Positions 45,886-57,047 of a DNA stretch of 64,000 bases are shown here, piece by piece. The number at the start of each line of letters is the position of its first letter. The first letter of the stretch is position 1. Both the position numbers and the translations under genes were made by a program. The notes beneath the pieces are model-generated. The model did not search any database. It was not told the DNA's origin and was given only the letters and a program-made list of their open reading frames with translations. The stretch is from Pantoea alfalfae. Its GTDB lineage: Bacteria > Pseudomonadota > Gammaproteobacteria > Enterobacterales > Enterobacteriaceae. The stretch is taken from assembly GCF_019880205.1 (NCBI RefSeq), contig NZ_CP082292.1, forward strand, positions 2,170,001 through 2,234,000, in the 5' to 3' direction.

Positions 45886-48410
45886 CTATTCCAACCGCAA
45901 CGTACCGCATCCAGTTCCGCAATGGCATGACCTTTGACCGTGCGGCGGCGCTGGTGCCCTACCTGAAACAGCTGGGCATCAGCCATCTTTATGCCTCGCC
46001 GATCTTCAGCGCTACCGCTGAATCAACCCACGGCTATGACGTGACCGACGTTAACCAGATTGAGCCGTCGATTGGCGGCCGGGAAGGTTTTGACCGCATG
46101 GTGGCCGCGCTGAAAGCGGCCGGGCTGGAGCTGATCCTCGACATCGTGCCTAACCATATGGCCGCCTCGCTGGAGAACCCGTGGTGGCGCGACGTCATTG
46201 AGCATGGCCAACAGAGTCGCTATGCCACTTATTTCGATATCGACTGGTCACGCCGCCTGACGCTGCCGTTCCTCGGTGACACGTTTGAGGCGGTGCTGGA
46301 AAACGGTGATATCAGCGTGCAGCGCGATCCGCAGACCGGTAAACCGGCGCTGGCCTACTTTGACAATTTCTATCCGCTGAAACCTGAGACCTGGCAGGAT
46401 CGTGAAGAGGCGGTACTCGCCCTGCGCGATGCCGCAGAGATCGCCGAGCTGCACGACCAGCAGCCGTGGCGACTGATGTCATGGCGCGACGCACCCAACG
46501 ATCTCTCCTACCGTCGCTTCTTTGAAGTGACCGGTCTGGTCGGCGTGCGCGTGGAAGACAAGGCCGTCTTTGATGCCGCTCATCAGCTGATCCTCGAACT
46601 GGTCCACAGCGGCGCGGTGCAGGGATTGCGCGTCGACCACGTGGATGGTCTGGCCGATCCGCGCGGCTATCTGGAGCAGTTACGCCAGGCTGCCGGTCCC
46701 GACTGCTATCTCACCGTGGAAAAAATTCTTGGTGACAATGAACAGTTGCCGGACGAGTGGCCGGTCTCCGGCACCACCGGTTATGAGTTTATGGCTGCAC
46801 TCGCTAATCTGCTGGTCGACAGCGAGCGCCTGAGCGGACTGCGTAAAGCCTATCAGGCCGTGATTGGCAAAACCGTCGACATGAAAGCGGAGCTGCGTGC
46901 CGCTAAGCTGCTGATGGCCAACCGCAACTTTGCTGGCGAATTTAACCGCTTACTGCAACTGGCACTGAAGATTGCTGAGGCAGAAGGCACGACTCAGCCG
47001 GAAGCAGAGTTGAAAAATGCCCTGCGTGAGCTGCTGGTCGCGTTCCCGGTTTACCGCACCTATGGCACGCCGGAAGGCCTGACGCCAGCCGATACCGCGC
47101 TGCTGGACCAGGTGGTCAGCCAGGTCAAAGCCAGTGCACACGCGCCCGACACACAGGCGCTCGACTTCCTGACCCGCATTCTGCGTGCAGAGGTGGGCGA
47201 CACGGCTCGTGACGATGCCACGCAGTTCCGCACCCGCTTCCAGCAGCTGACTGGTCCGCTGATGGCGAAATCCGTCGAGGACACCCTCTTCTTCCGCCAG
47301 CATATGGCGCTGGCGCTGAATGAAGTCGGCGCTGAGCCGCTGGCGCGCCACTTCTCGCTGGATCAATTCCATGCGGAAATGCAGGCGCGGCGCGAACATC
47401 AACCCGATGCGCTGTCGGGCACCTCAACGCACGACACCAAGCGCGGTGAAGATGCCCGTGCGCGGCTCTATACCCTGACCGAAGCGCCACAGCGCTGGGC
47501 GGCGTGCGTGAGCCGCTGGCGGGAGATGAACAGGGATCACGTCGTACGCCTGAAAGATGGCCCGGCACCGGAACCGGCGGTTGAGTGGATGCTGTATGAA
47601 GCGCTGGCCGGCGTCTGGCCGACCACCCTGCAGCCGCAGGATGCGGAAGGTCTGGCGGCGCTGGAAGCCCGCTTTGTGGTCTATGTTGAGAAAGCGATGC
47701 GTGAAGCCAAACTGCGCACCGACTGGGCCGACAATAACGATGACTATGAAGAGGCGGTGCTGAGCTATGCCCGTCATCTGCTTGCGCCCGGCAACAGCAC
47801 CTTCCTGACTGATTTCTGTCAGTCGCTGCAACCCTTTATGCGCGCCGGACTGGTCAACAGCCTTACCCAGACCGTTGTAAAACTGACCGCACCTGGCGTA
47901 CCCGATATTTATCAGGGCAGCGAGGCGCTGGACTTCAGCCTGGTTGATCCCGATAACCGCCGCGAACCCGACTTTGATGCGCTGGCGGCGATGCTTAACG
48001 CGCCACAGCACGATGACAGTGAGACGCACTGGCTGCGCGGTCAGGTCAATCAGCAGGCGATTGTAAAGCTGTTAACGCTGCGTCAGCAGCAGCCTGCGCT
48101 GTTCCGCCACGGTGACTACCTGCCGCTGTCCGCAGAGGGCGCGCAGCAGGATAACGTGCTCGCCTTTGCCCGCACCCATGAGGATCAGGCGGTCATCGTG
48201 ATTGTCTCACGCCGGGTTTTTAACGCATTGCCGGAGAATCTCGATCAGCCGTCTGAGGCGCGCTGGGCTGATACGCATATCGCCCTGCCCGCGGCACTCG
48301 GTCAGCGCGGCTATCAGGATGTGCTGAGCGGTAAAACCCTCAATGCAGGCGACCCGCTGCCGCTTACCGCACTGGCGTCACAGTGGTGCGCCGTGCTGGT
48401 GGCACAGTGA
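45882..48410 (+). CDS. treY: Maltooligosyltrehalose synthase
   Basis: An 842-residue GH13 enzyme that turns the reducing-end bond of maltodextrin or debranched glycogen into a trehalose linkage. N-terminal PTATYRIQFRNGMTFDRAA, IVPNHMA, catalytic RVDHVDGLADPRGYL and YLTVEKIL, and SGTSTHDTKRGED are all family hallmarks. It is coupled to treZ by an ATGA overlap and followed by glgX after 57 bp. Confidence 0.96.
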   Translation: MTIPTATYRIQFRNGMTFDRAAALVPYLKQLGISHLYASPIFSATAESTHGYDVTDVNQIEPSIGGREGFDRMVAALKAAGLELILDIVPNHMAASLENPWWRDVIEHGQQSRYATYFDIDWSRRLTLPFLGDTFEAVLENGDISVQRDPQTGKPALAYFDNFYPLKPETWQDREEAVLALRDAAEIAELHDQQPWRLMSWRDAPNDLSYRRFFEVTGLVGVRVEDKAVFDAAHQLILELVHSGAVQGLRVDHVDGLADPRGYLEQLRQAAGPDCYLTVEKILGDNEQLPDEWPVSGTTGYEFMAALANLLVDSERLSGLRKAYQAVIGKTVDMKAELRAAKLLMANRNFAGEFNRLLQLALKIAEAEGTTQPEAELKNALRELLVAFPVYRTYGTPEGLTPADTALLDQVVSQVKASAHAPDTQALDFLTRILRAEVGDTARDDATQFRTRFQQLTGPLMAKSVEDTLFFRQHMALALNEVGAEPLARHFSLDQFHAEMQARREHQPDALSGTSTHDTKRGEDARARLYTLTEAPQRWAACVSRWREMNRDHVVRLKDGPAPEPAVEWMLYEALAGVWPTTLQPQDAEGLAALEARFVVYVEKAMREAKLRTDWADNNDDYEEAVLSYARHLLAPGNSTFLTDFCQSLQPFMRAGLVNSLTQTVVKLTAPGVPDIYQGSEALDFSLVDPDNRREPDFDALAAMLNAPQHDDSETHWLRGQVNQQAIVKLLTLRQQQPALFRHGDYLPLSAEGAQQDNVLAFARTHEDQAVIVIVSRRVFNALPENLDQPSEARWADTHIALPAALGQRGYQDVLSGKTLNAGDPLPLTALASQWCAVLVAQ

Positions 48411-48467
48411 AGTCAGAAAGAATTTGTTTATTACGCGTCAATCTGTTCATTGAATAACGAGGCATAA

Positions 48468-50543
<2,076 letters not shown>

Positions 50544-50573
50544 TCACTGAACAGGTTAAAAATCAGGCATCAG

Positions 50574-50607
50574 GCGCAGCGCATTTCGCGCTGCGCTTGT
50601 TTTTTTG
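50574..50607 (+). terminator. Intrinsic terminator after glgX
   Basis: Perfect nine-base arms GCGCAGCGC (50574-50582) and GCGCTGCGC (50588-50596) are followed by TTG and a seven-T run. Confidence 0.92.
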
Positions 50608-50669
50608 CAGATCGTTGCCAGGCTTAACCGGTTGTTAACAGTAAGAATTGATGCTGATAAGGAGGCATA

Positions 50670-51434
50670 ATGTCCAGATTTACACAGAAGGTTGTGGTTG
50701 TGACAGGTGCCGGATCCGGCATTGGCGAAGCCAGCGCAAAGCGCTTTGCTGAAGAAGGGGCATCCGTGGTGCTGGTAGGACGCACCCGACAGAAACTGGA
50801 AGAGACGCTGGCCGAAATGACGGCGGGCGATCATCTGGTGGCTGCCTGCGACGTCTCAGAAGCCGAACAGGTTAAACAGCTGTCAGAAACGGTGCTGAAG
50901 AAGTATGGCCGTGTAGATGTGCTGGTAAATAATGCGGGCGTTATCGTTCAGGGTCGCATCCATGAAGTCGACCTCGACGCATGGAAAACCCTGATGAAAA
51001 CTGACCTCGACGGCGTTTTCCATGGTGTTCACTACTTCATGCCAGCGCTGCTAAAGAGCAAAGGTAACGTCGTCAACATTTCCTCCGTTTCCGGCTTAGG
51101 CGGCGACTGGGGTATGAGCATCTACAACGCAGCTAAAGGGGCGATTACCAACTTCACCCGTGCGCTGGCGATGGATTACGGTACGGATGGCGTGCGGGTC
51201 AATGCTATCTGTCCCGGATTCACCTTTACCGATCTCACCGAAGATGCCAAACAGGATCAGGAACTGCTGGAGCGTTTTTACGATCGTATTCCGCTGCGCC
51301 GTGCCGGTGAAGCGGATGATATTGCTCGTGCGATTCTCTTTATTGCCAGCGATGAAGCCAGTTATATTACCGGCGTCAATCTGCCGGTTGATGGCGGAAT
51401 TACCGCCTCAAATGGCCAGCCTAAACAGGCATAA
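50670..51434 (+). CDS. Short-chain dehydrogenase/reductase
   Basis: A 254-residue classical SDR with all expected motifs: cofactor loop TGAGSGIG (12-19), NNAG (87-90), Ser139, and the catalytic Tyr152-x3-Lys156 in IYNAAKG. The conserved PG after the active site (NAICPGFTFTDL) and the C-terminal LPVDGGI are also present. The substrate cannot be told from sequence. AAGGAGG precedes the ATG, and a terminator follows the stop, so it is a single-gene unit. Confidence 0.9.
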   Translation: MSRFTQKVVVVTGAGSGIGEASAKRFAEEGASVVLVGRTRQKLEETLAEMTAGDHLVAACDVSEAEQVKQLSETVLKKYGRVDVLVNNAGVIVQGRIHEVDLDAWKTLMKTDLDGVFHGVHYFMPALLKSKGNVVNISSVSGLGGDWGMSIYNAAKGAITNFTRALAMDYGTDGVRVNAICPGFTFTDLTEDAKQDQELLERFYDRIPLRRAGEADDIARAILFIASDEASYITGVNLPVDGGITASNGQPKQA

Positions 51435-51441
51435 GTATCAG

Positions 51442-51466
51442 GGCAGCGTATTACGCTGCCTTTTTT
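51442..51466 (+). terminator. Intrinsic terminator after the SDR gene
   Basis: Arms GGCAGCGTA (51442-51450) and TACGCTGCC (51452-51460) are followed by six T. Confidence 0.9.
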
Positions 51467-51532
51467 ATTCTGAACGCCCCGCCCTGTTAATTCCTTTTAT
51501 TCTCTTTTACTGCTGCCATTTAATTTCAGCAA

Positions 51533-51808
51533 TCAATGTTTTGGCGTGTGGCGGGTTGGCGTTGCCGCCCGGGCCGGTTTAATTGCCGTGCTGGTTGTGG
51601 TCGGGCAAATAAAGGTGCTCAGACAGGCATTACACAATATGGCATTAGCGTGATGGACTTTCGCCACCGCCAGCGCCTGCTGTCGGGTATAAAGCGAACC
51701 AATAAAAACGCGTTTATCGTTCTTTGACAGATTTACGCAATCTTCTTTGTGTAAAATCCATCCACCCATGGGACGCGGGCACAGATAATAATAGCTGGCT
51801 TTGAGCAT
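51533..51808 (-). CDS. Small hypothetical protein with paired cysteines
   Basis: A 91-residue protein, probably cytoplasmic. The first 65 residues look like a compact domain: ASYYYLCPRPMGGWILHK, then a conserved-looking RVFIGSLYTRQQALAVAK and ILCNACLSTFIC, with a CxxC pair that could bind metal. The last 20 residues are low-complexity, rich in Thr, Ala and Pro. ATG at 51808 sits nine bases after AGGA; an ATG three codons upstream is less likely. No family is recognised. Confidence 0.55.
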   Translation of the reverse strand: MLKASYYYLCPRPMGGWILHKEDCVNLSKNDKRVFIGSLYTRQQALAVAKVHHANAILCNACLSTFICPTTTSTAIKPARAATPTRHTPKH

Positions 51809-52189
51809 GGTAGTCATCCTGATAGTTGCTGTATGTATCGTAAAAAACGAACCAAAATTCGTAAGAGTTTTTATTTGTAATCTGAAGCTTTATTAAACTA
51901 ACTGAGAATTATCCCTAAAACCACTTTATTGCGTCACTCAAACCGACTTTGAGAATATGCCCTTTTCAGCCACGATTATCGCTTCAGTCATTCAGCGCGC
52001 TTAAACTTCCCGCCCCGCTTTACAGCCCCGCTTTCATTTAGGGTTCTAATGCATCAATAAAAAGCCAGCAACCCTAATAATCGTTATAAAACAGTCATTT
52101 ATTTGAAATTTCACTATAACCAGCCTGATATGTCACGGCCGTTATGATTAGAGCCACAACAAACGATATTACTCGCCGCAGGGGTACTT

Positions 52190-52301
52190 ATGAGTATTGA
52201 TAAACTGAGGCTGAAAAAGTGTGAAAGCGGCAGAGCGCCTCTCTTTTAGCGAAGCGCTGATACAGGCAGAGTCAGGGGTTTATCAATACCGGCGGGAGTA
52301 A
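52190..52301 (+). pseudogene. Possible frameshifted small gene
   Basis: An ATG at 52190 with AGGGG five bases upstream opens a frame MSIDKLRLKKCESG that stops after 19 codons. One base further on, the next frame reads on from 52221 (GTG) as KAAERLSFSEALIQAESGVY to a stop at 52301. Joined at the A-rich CTGAAAAAGTG stretch they would give one ~36-residue peptide. It may be a decayed gene, a programmed shift, or chance. Confidence 0.25.
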
Positions 52302-52321
52302 TTAACCGTAACTGGCTTGAA

Positions 52322-52347
52322 AAAGTAAAACGATCGGTTTACTTTTA
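52322..52347. promoter_or_regulatory. Palindromic operator before the TetR gene
   Basis: Arms AAAAGTAAA and TTTACTTTT around a CGATCG core form a 26-bp palindrome with one mismatched pair. It ends four bases before the TetR ATG and overlaps its AAGGA ribosome-binding site, so a bound repressor would block its own gene and the coupled transporter. Confidence 0.75.
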
Positions 52348-52351
52348 AGGA

Positions 52352-52888
52352 ATGAAAAAGAGAGACGATATTCTTCAGGCCGCCGAGCGGCTCTTCTATA
52401 CCCATGGCTTCCACGCCACCAGTACCGATCAACTCTGTCGCGAAGCGGGCGTCTCAACACGCACGCTTTATCATCATTTCGCCTCTCGCGAAGCACTTAC
52501 CGCCGCGGTGCTTGACGCCCGCGAGCAGCGCTTTATGGCGGAACTGTTGCCAGCGCAACAGCCTGAGGCAATCGCGCATCTGTTTGCAGTGCTGAATGAG
52601 TGGACGGTAGTAAACGGCGCGCGTGGCTGCTTCTTTCTGAAAGCCTGGGGAGAGTATGCCGAGCGGGATAGTGAGCTGGCATCGCAGGCACTGACCTTTC
52701 GCGCCACGATGCGTGCTTACATTACGCAATGCGTGACGCATCTGCGCGGCGGTGTTAATCAGCAGCTGAGTGATGCCATCTGGATACTCTTTGAGGGGGC
52801 GATTACCACAGCGCTGATTACCGGTCCTGACGCTGTGCGGCAGGCGGAACAGGTCGCCAGCCAGTTATTGCAGAGTGGTGCGGTCTGA
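52352..52888 (+). CDS. TetR-family regulator of the adjacent transporter
   Basis: A 178-residue repressor. The DNA-binding domain covers about residues 3-50 (RDDILQAAERLFYTHGFHATSTDQL, then CREAGVSTRTLYHHFASREAL). The remainder is the helical ligand-binding domain. It starts right after a strong palindrome and ends with a TGATG overlap with the MFS gene, so it almost certainly controls both. The inducer is unknown. Confidence 0.88.
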   Translation: MKKRDDILQAAERLFYTHGFHATSTDQLCREAGVSTRTLYHHFASREALTAAVLDAREQRFMAELLPAQQPEAIAHLFAVLNEWTVVNGARGCFFLKAWGEYAERDSELASQALTFRATMRAYITQCVTHLRGGVNQQLSDAIWILFEGAITTALITGPDAVRQAEQVASQLLQSGAV

Positions 52889-54036
52889 TGAGGTCACCCG
52901 CCACGCTGGCGCTGACAGGCTTTAGCCTGATTGCTGTGACTTACGGCATGGCGCGCTTCTCGTGGGGGTTAATGCTGCCTTCGATTTCAGCAGATATTCC
53001 GTTCAGCCCGCAGCAGGCGGGATTATTGTCAGCCTGCAGCTTTGTGGCCTACTGCCTCACTATTCTCACCGCAGCCGCACTGGCAGACCGCTATGGTGCC
53101 CGACAGACCGCGCTGCTGGCGGCCCTGAGTGCAGCATCAGGGCTGCTGCTGCTCGCCTGTGCCTCCTCACCACTACTGTTGGCGACAGGACTGTTTGTTG
53201 CAGGATTGAGTTCAGGGCTGGCATCGCCCGCTCTGGCCGCGGCAGTCAGTAACCGGATTGCGGTTGCCGATCAGCCGCGCATCAATACCCTGATCAACGC
53301 CGGCACCAGCGCAGGTATCATTCTGACCGTGGTGATCCTGAGCGTGCTGCCTGGCGGATGGCGGGCCGCCTGCCTGCTGTTCGCCCTGCTGTCACTGGCC
53401 TGTCTGCTGCCGGTGATGCGCGTGCTGTCGGTTCATGGGGCTGGTCGCGCCGCCCGCGTCACCCGCTGGTACCAGCGTCTTTACCGTCGCGCGATGCGGC
53501 GGCTGATGGGCATAGCGTTGATGTCGGGTCTTGTCAGTGCGGCCTGGTGGAGCTTTGGGTCGGCGCTGCTGCGCCAGCATGTCGGCGTTGATGCAGAGAC
53601 CGCCCGTTTACTCTGGCTGGTTGCCGGAGGTGCAGGCATTGTGGGTGCCGCAACCGGCCCGGTCGCTGCCCGTATCGGGCTGAACGCGGTTTACCGGCTG
53701 TCATTGTGCGGAATGGCATTGCCACTGCTGGTTCTGGCCTTCAGTCACGGTGAATCTGCCGGTTTACTGATTGCGGTGGCCTGCTGCGGCGCAGGTTACG
53801 TCACGCTGTCGGGCGTGTTGCTGGTGTGGGGAGCACAGGCCACAGCTGAAGAGCCCGCGACAGGCGTCGGTATCCTTTTTTTTATGCTGGCAGCTGGTCA
53901 GGTCGCAGGATCGCTGCTGTTTGGTCAGCTTTACGCCGCGCTGGGTGCCATTACGGCATTAACGCTGTTTGCACTCAGTGCCCTGCTCCTGCTGTTTATT
54001 ACACCGTCGCAGAATAGTAACGCATCAGATAAATAA
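52888..54036 (+). CDS. MFS transporter, YbfB/YjiJ type
   Basis: A 382-residue major-facilitator protein with about 12 helices. The start (GFSLIAVTYGMARFSWGLMLPSI) and the ALADRYGARQTALL loop resemble the YbfB/YjiJ family, whose substrates are unknown. It overlaps the upstream TetR gene by one base (TGATG), a layout typical of inducible efflux pumps. Confidence 0.82.
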   Translation: MRSPATLALTGFSLIAVTYGMARFSWGLMLPSISADIPFSPQQAGLLSACSFVAYCLTILTAAALADRYGARQTALLAALSAASGLLLLACASSPLLLATGLFVAGLSSGLASPALAAAVSNRIAVADQPRINTLINAGTSAGIILTVVILSVLPGGWRAACLLFALLSLACLLPVMRVLSVHGAGRAARVTRWYQRLYRRAMRRLMGIALMSGLVSAAWWSFGSALLRQHVGVDAETARLLWLVAGGAGIVGAATGPVAARIGLNAVYRLSLCGMALPLLVLAFSHGESAGLLIAVACCGAGYVTLSGVLLVWGAQATAEEPATGVGILFFMLAAGQVAGSLLFGQLYAALGAITALTLFALSALLLLFITPSQNSNASDK

Positions 54037-54180
54037 GACGTTAATAATTAAAAGCAGCATAAAGCCGGGGAGTTAACTGGTTATATTATTTGCCAGACAG
54101 CGTAAAACAGAACTGTCCGGCTCATCAGGAATAACCATGTCACTTTATAATTAAACGGATAAAGGCAGCACCGACGCTTT

Positions 54181-54414
54181 TCAGATCGCGCGGATATTTT
54201 TAATTCGTGGATTGACCTTCTGCTGAAGCAAATCTTCATCGGGCCCCAGATAATATGGCACCGCACACTGCTTACCATCTTTGGTGAAAATAATCTGATT
54301 ATCCTGCAGGAATAACGCTGTGAAATGGCCCAGCACAACCCCATTTAATTCGAAGCAGTGATTTCGTGCTGCACGCAGCCCCTGCTTACTATTCAGAAAA
54401 TCAACAAATCGCAT
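54181..54414 (-). CDS. Small hypothetical protein
   Basis: A 77-residue soluble protein beginning MRFVDFLNSKQGLRAARNH, with an apparent beta-rich middle (FTALFLQDNQIIFTKDGK). GGGAGG lies 10 bases upstream of the ATG at 54414. No family is recognised. Beyond it the 54415-54698 gap shows no clear site. Confidence 0.5.
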   Translation of the reverse strand: MRFVDFLNSKQGLRAARNHCFELNGVVLGHFTALFLQDNQIIFTKDGKQCAVPYYLGPDEDLLQQKVNPRIKNIRAI

Positions 54415-54698
54415 CACGCTGCGCCTCCCGTGAATTATTAACCCTATCGGAACGGCACAGATAATAGCCTTAACCACGGCATGAATCATCCGGCTAACGC
54501 TGTTTTCAGAATAGGCTTAACCGCCATTCAGTAGCGGGACTCAACCGGCAGGAATGAGTCTCTCTTTTTCGCCAGGAATAGTCCTGGAGGAAGCGCCCAT
54601 AATAAAATTGCTAATGCGCACGAGAATTACATTGCGCGCTATGAGCGCCCGCTATACCGTTGTTTTCCAACAGGTGCAGACGATAAGGGCAAAACCCC

Positions 54699-55223
54699 AT
54701 GATGGAAATTTTTGATGCAGATGAACGCCATATCCCGGCGATTCAGCAGATCTACGCCTGGCATGTCCTTAACGGCACCGGCTCATTTGAGACCGTGCCC
54801 CCTGACGCTGCAGAGATGGGCGAGCGAATGCGTAAGATTCAACAGGCGGGGCTGCCGTGGTTCATTGCTGTCAGCGACGGCGACGTACGTGGATTTTGCT
54901 ATCTGGCACCTTATCGCCTGCGCTACGCCTACCGGCATACGCTGGAAGACTCGATTTATATCGATCCCGGCTTTCAGAAGCGTGGTGCCGGCTCACGTCT
55001 GTTAGAGCATGCCATTGCCTGGGCTGAGCAGGCAGGGTTTCGTCAGATGATCGCCAACGTGGGCGACAGCGAGAACCAGGGGTCGATTGCCGTGCATCAG
55101 GCAGCAGGTTTTGAGATGACAGGCATCCTGCGTGCGGTGGGTTTCAAACAGGGCCGCTGGCTGGATACCGTTTTCATGCAACGTTCTTTGGGAACCGGCG
55201 ATACCACGCCGCCAGTTGATTAA
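54699..55223 (+). CDS. GNAT acetyltransferase, phosphinothricin/methionine-sulfoximine type
   Basis: A 174-residue GNAT enzyme of the PAT/MddA (YncA) group, which acetylates amino-acid analogues such as methionine sulfoximine or phosphinothricin. Features: IYAWHVLNGTGSFET near the N-terminus, the acetyl-CoA loop FQKRGAGSRLLEHAI, and the C-terminal GFEMTGILRAVGFKQGRWLDTVFMQ typical of this group. Two tandem ATGs are possible starts. The natural substrate is not certain. Confidence 0.88.
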   Translation: MMEIFDADERHIPAIQQIYAWHVLNGTGSFETVPPDAAEMGERMRKIQQAGLPWFIAVSDGDVRGFCYLAPYRLRYAYRHTLEDSIYIDPGFQKRGAGSRLLEHAIAWAEQAGFRQMIANVGDSENQGSIAVHQAAGFEMTGILRAVGFKQGRWLDTVFMQRSLGTGDTTPPVD

Positions 55224-55327
55224 AATAATAGCGTAAGAATAAGAAAGTCATACTGGCCCTCGTTTTCCCCAGGAGAAGCTTCTGGTAAAGTGCCTTAACA
55301 AAAAAATAAAAAAGTCGGGAAACCTTT

Positions 55328-56539
55328 ATGTTGTCGACAATCATCTATCGCAGCCACCTCACTGAAAATGTGCAGCTCGAGACCCTGAATGATTTGGCGC
55401 GGAAAGCAAATAAAATCAACAAATCGTCCAATGTCACCGGAATTTTACTGTTCAATGGCACGCATTTTTTCCAGCTTCTGGAGGGTCCGGAGGCGGCAGT
55501 AAAGGCGGTCTATAGCCGGATTTGCCAGGATCCGCGCCACCATAATCTGGTCGAACTGCTGCGCGATTACGCCCCGGCGCGACGTTTTGGTCATGTTGGT
55601 ATGGAGCTCTTCGATCTGCGGCTCCACGATCAGGAAACCGTGCTGGAGTCAGTGCTGGAAAAATGCACCACGAAATATCAGATGACCTATGCCGATCGCG
55701 CACTGCAGTTCCTGCGCACCTTTGTTGAAGCGCGCGAAAAAGAGAACTATTTCGAGATCCCTGCCGCCAGCGGCTGGACGTTTATTCGTAACGAGACAGA
55801 GCAGCGCGAAGGCGATGCGGCGCTGGTGGCTACGAATGAAGTCAGCTTTGCGTTTCAGCCTATTGTTGATCCCTTCGCCTGCGAGATCGTTTCGCTGGAA
55901 GCACTGCTGCGCGGTCCGCAGGGAGAATCGCCGCTCGACTATTTTGCCCGACTGACACGCGAAGAGCTTTATCAGGTCGATCTTCGGTCAAAAAAGATCG
56001 CCTTTGCTCAGGCGAAGAAGCTGGAGATTAAGGGGATGACCCTGTCGATTAATCTGTTGCCGATGACCCTGGTGGAAGTGCCCGACGCCGTCCCCTTTTT
56101 GCTGAATGAGATTGCGGCCCAGGGACTGGTGCCAGAGCAGGTCATGGTTGAGTTTACCGAGAATGAAATCATCTCGCAGCCGGAGGCATTTGAAGCCGCC
56201 ATCAGGCAGCTGAAAGCAGCCGGCATCAGCCTGGCGCTGGATGATTTCGGTGCCGGTTTTGCCGGGCTGTCGCTGCTGACCCGCATTCAGCCCGACAAGA
56301 TTAAGATCGACCGCGCCATCATCTCTGACGTGCATAAAAGTGGGCCCAAACAGGCAATCATTCATGCCATTCTGAAATGCTGCGCCTCACTGGAGATTGG
56401 CGTTATCGCCGAAGGCATAGAACAACCGGAAGAGTGGATGTGGCTTGAAGCGGCGGGCGTGACCCAGTTTCAGGGCTTCCTGTTCTCTAGGCCTGAACTG
56501 AATGGCGTTGCGGCCGTCGCCTGGCCGGAGCTGATTTAA
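55328..56539 (+). CDS. bluF: BLUF-EAL blue-light receptor (BluF-like) with intact EAL residues
   Basis: A 403-residue protein homologous to E. coli BluF (YcgF). Residues 1-95 form the flavin-binding BLUF domain, with the photo-active Tyr7, Asn31 and Gln49 (HFFQLLEG). Residues 170-400 form an EAL domain. E. coli BluF has a degenerate EAL domain and acts as a light-controlled anti-repressor of BluR. Here the catalytic set is present: Glu191-Ala-Leu and Arg195, Asn242, Glu275 and Glu278 (EFTE), Asp305-Asp306 (DDFGAGF), Lys326, Glu362 and Glu365, Gln382. Cyclic-di-GMP phosphodiesterase activity is therefore plausible. No bluR gene is visible in the window. Confidence 0.92.
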   Translation: MLSTIIYRSHLTENVQLETLNDLARKANKINKSSNVTGILLFNGTHFFQLLEGPEAAVKAVYSRICQDPRHHNLVELLRDYAPARRFGHVGMELFDLRLHDQETVLESVLEKCTTKYQMTYADRALQFLRTFVEAREKENYFEIPAASGWTFIRNETEQREGDAALVATNEVSFAFQPIVDPFACEIVSLEALLRGPQGESPLDYFARLTREELYQVDLRSKKIAFAQAKKLEIKGMTLSINLLPMTLVEVPDAVPFLLNEIAAQGLVPEQVMVEFTENEIISQPEAFEAAIRQLKAAGISLALDDFGAGFAGLSLLTRIQPDKIKIDRAIISDVHKSGPKQAIIHAILKCCASLEIGVIAEGIEQPEEWMWLEAAGVTQFQGFLFSRPELNGVAAVAWPELI

Positions 56540-56586
56540 CCCCTGCGATTTGGATGAATTTACGCTTCCCTGCCTTGCTGGATCAT

Positions 56587-56617
56587 CCGGCTGCTGCTAA
56601 ATAATTAACAGCGCCGG
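56587..56617 (+). other. Stem-loop downstream of the BLUF gene
   Basis: CCGGC-T-GCTG (56587-56596) pairs with CAGC-GCCGG (56609-56617) around an AT-rich loop, about 48 bp after the stop. It lacks a strong T run, so a terminator role is uncertain. Confidence 0.35.
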
Positions 56618-56766
56618 AGGATCATCTTTCTGTCATCTTCCTGCGTCACAGTCAGTCATAACCCCCATCAGTGATTAAATGTTTAGCAGTCAGATGTTCA
56701 GTGTTAGGCCAGCGCTACGCGCCATTACGTGCGACGTGACTCCAGGGACAGCATTTGAGGAACTGA

Positions 56767-57000
56767 ATGAAGCAAATCATCCGCGGTGATAAAGAACCCT
56801 CCCATATCCTGGCAGCGACCCGTGCGCTCGAAGCGCACTACGCCCGCTACGGAGAAGGTAATAAGTACCATCCCATCATCTATTCCATCGCCTACCGCAG
56901 CCGGTTTTATCAGGTTGAGGTGATTACCCGACGTGAAACCATGGTTGCCACGGTGATCACCGGGGTTCGTAATCTGACGCATCTCTCCGGCGCCGCCTGA
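56767..57000 (+). CDS. Small hypothetical protein
   Basis: A 77-residue protein beginning MKQIIRGDKEPSHILAATRA, with a strand-rich second half FYQVEVITRRETMVATVITGVRNLTHL. GAGGAACTGA directly precedes the ATG. It may belong to a small enterobacterial family of unknown function, but I cannot confirm a name. It lies at the right end of the accessory block, convergent with anmK and separated by a hairpin. Confidence 0.6.
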   Translation: MKQIIRGDKEPSHILAATRALEAHYARYGEGNKYHPIIYSIAYRSRFYQVEVITRRETMVATVITGVRNLTHLSGAA

Positions 57001-57018
57001 CGGCCGCCTGTAACATCA

Positions 57019-57037
57019 GGGGGCAGAACTTGCCCCC
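57019..57037. terminator. Bidirectional hairpin between 56767 gene and anmK
   Basis: Arms GGGGGCA (57019-57025) and TGCCCCC (57031-57037) lie between the two convergent stops. Confidence 0.65.
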
Positions 57038-57047
57038 GTACTCCTGC

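Larger units (their letters stand above)
51809..52351. other. Gap before the TetR/MFS pair
   Basis: About 540 bp, AT-rich, with long T- and A-tracts. It contains a possible broken small gene at 52190-52301 and, at its right end, a palindromic operator directly before the TetR gene. Confidence 0.4.
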
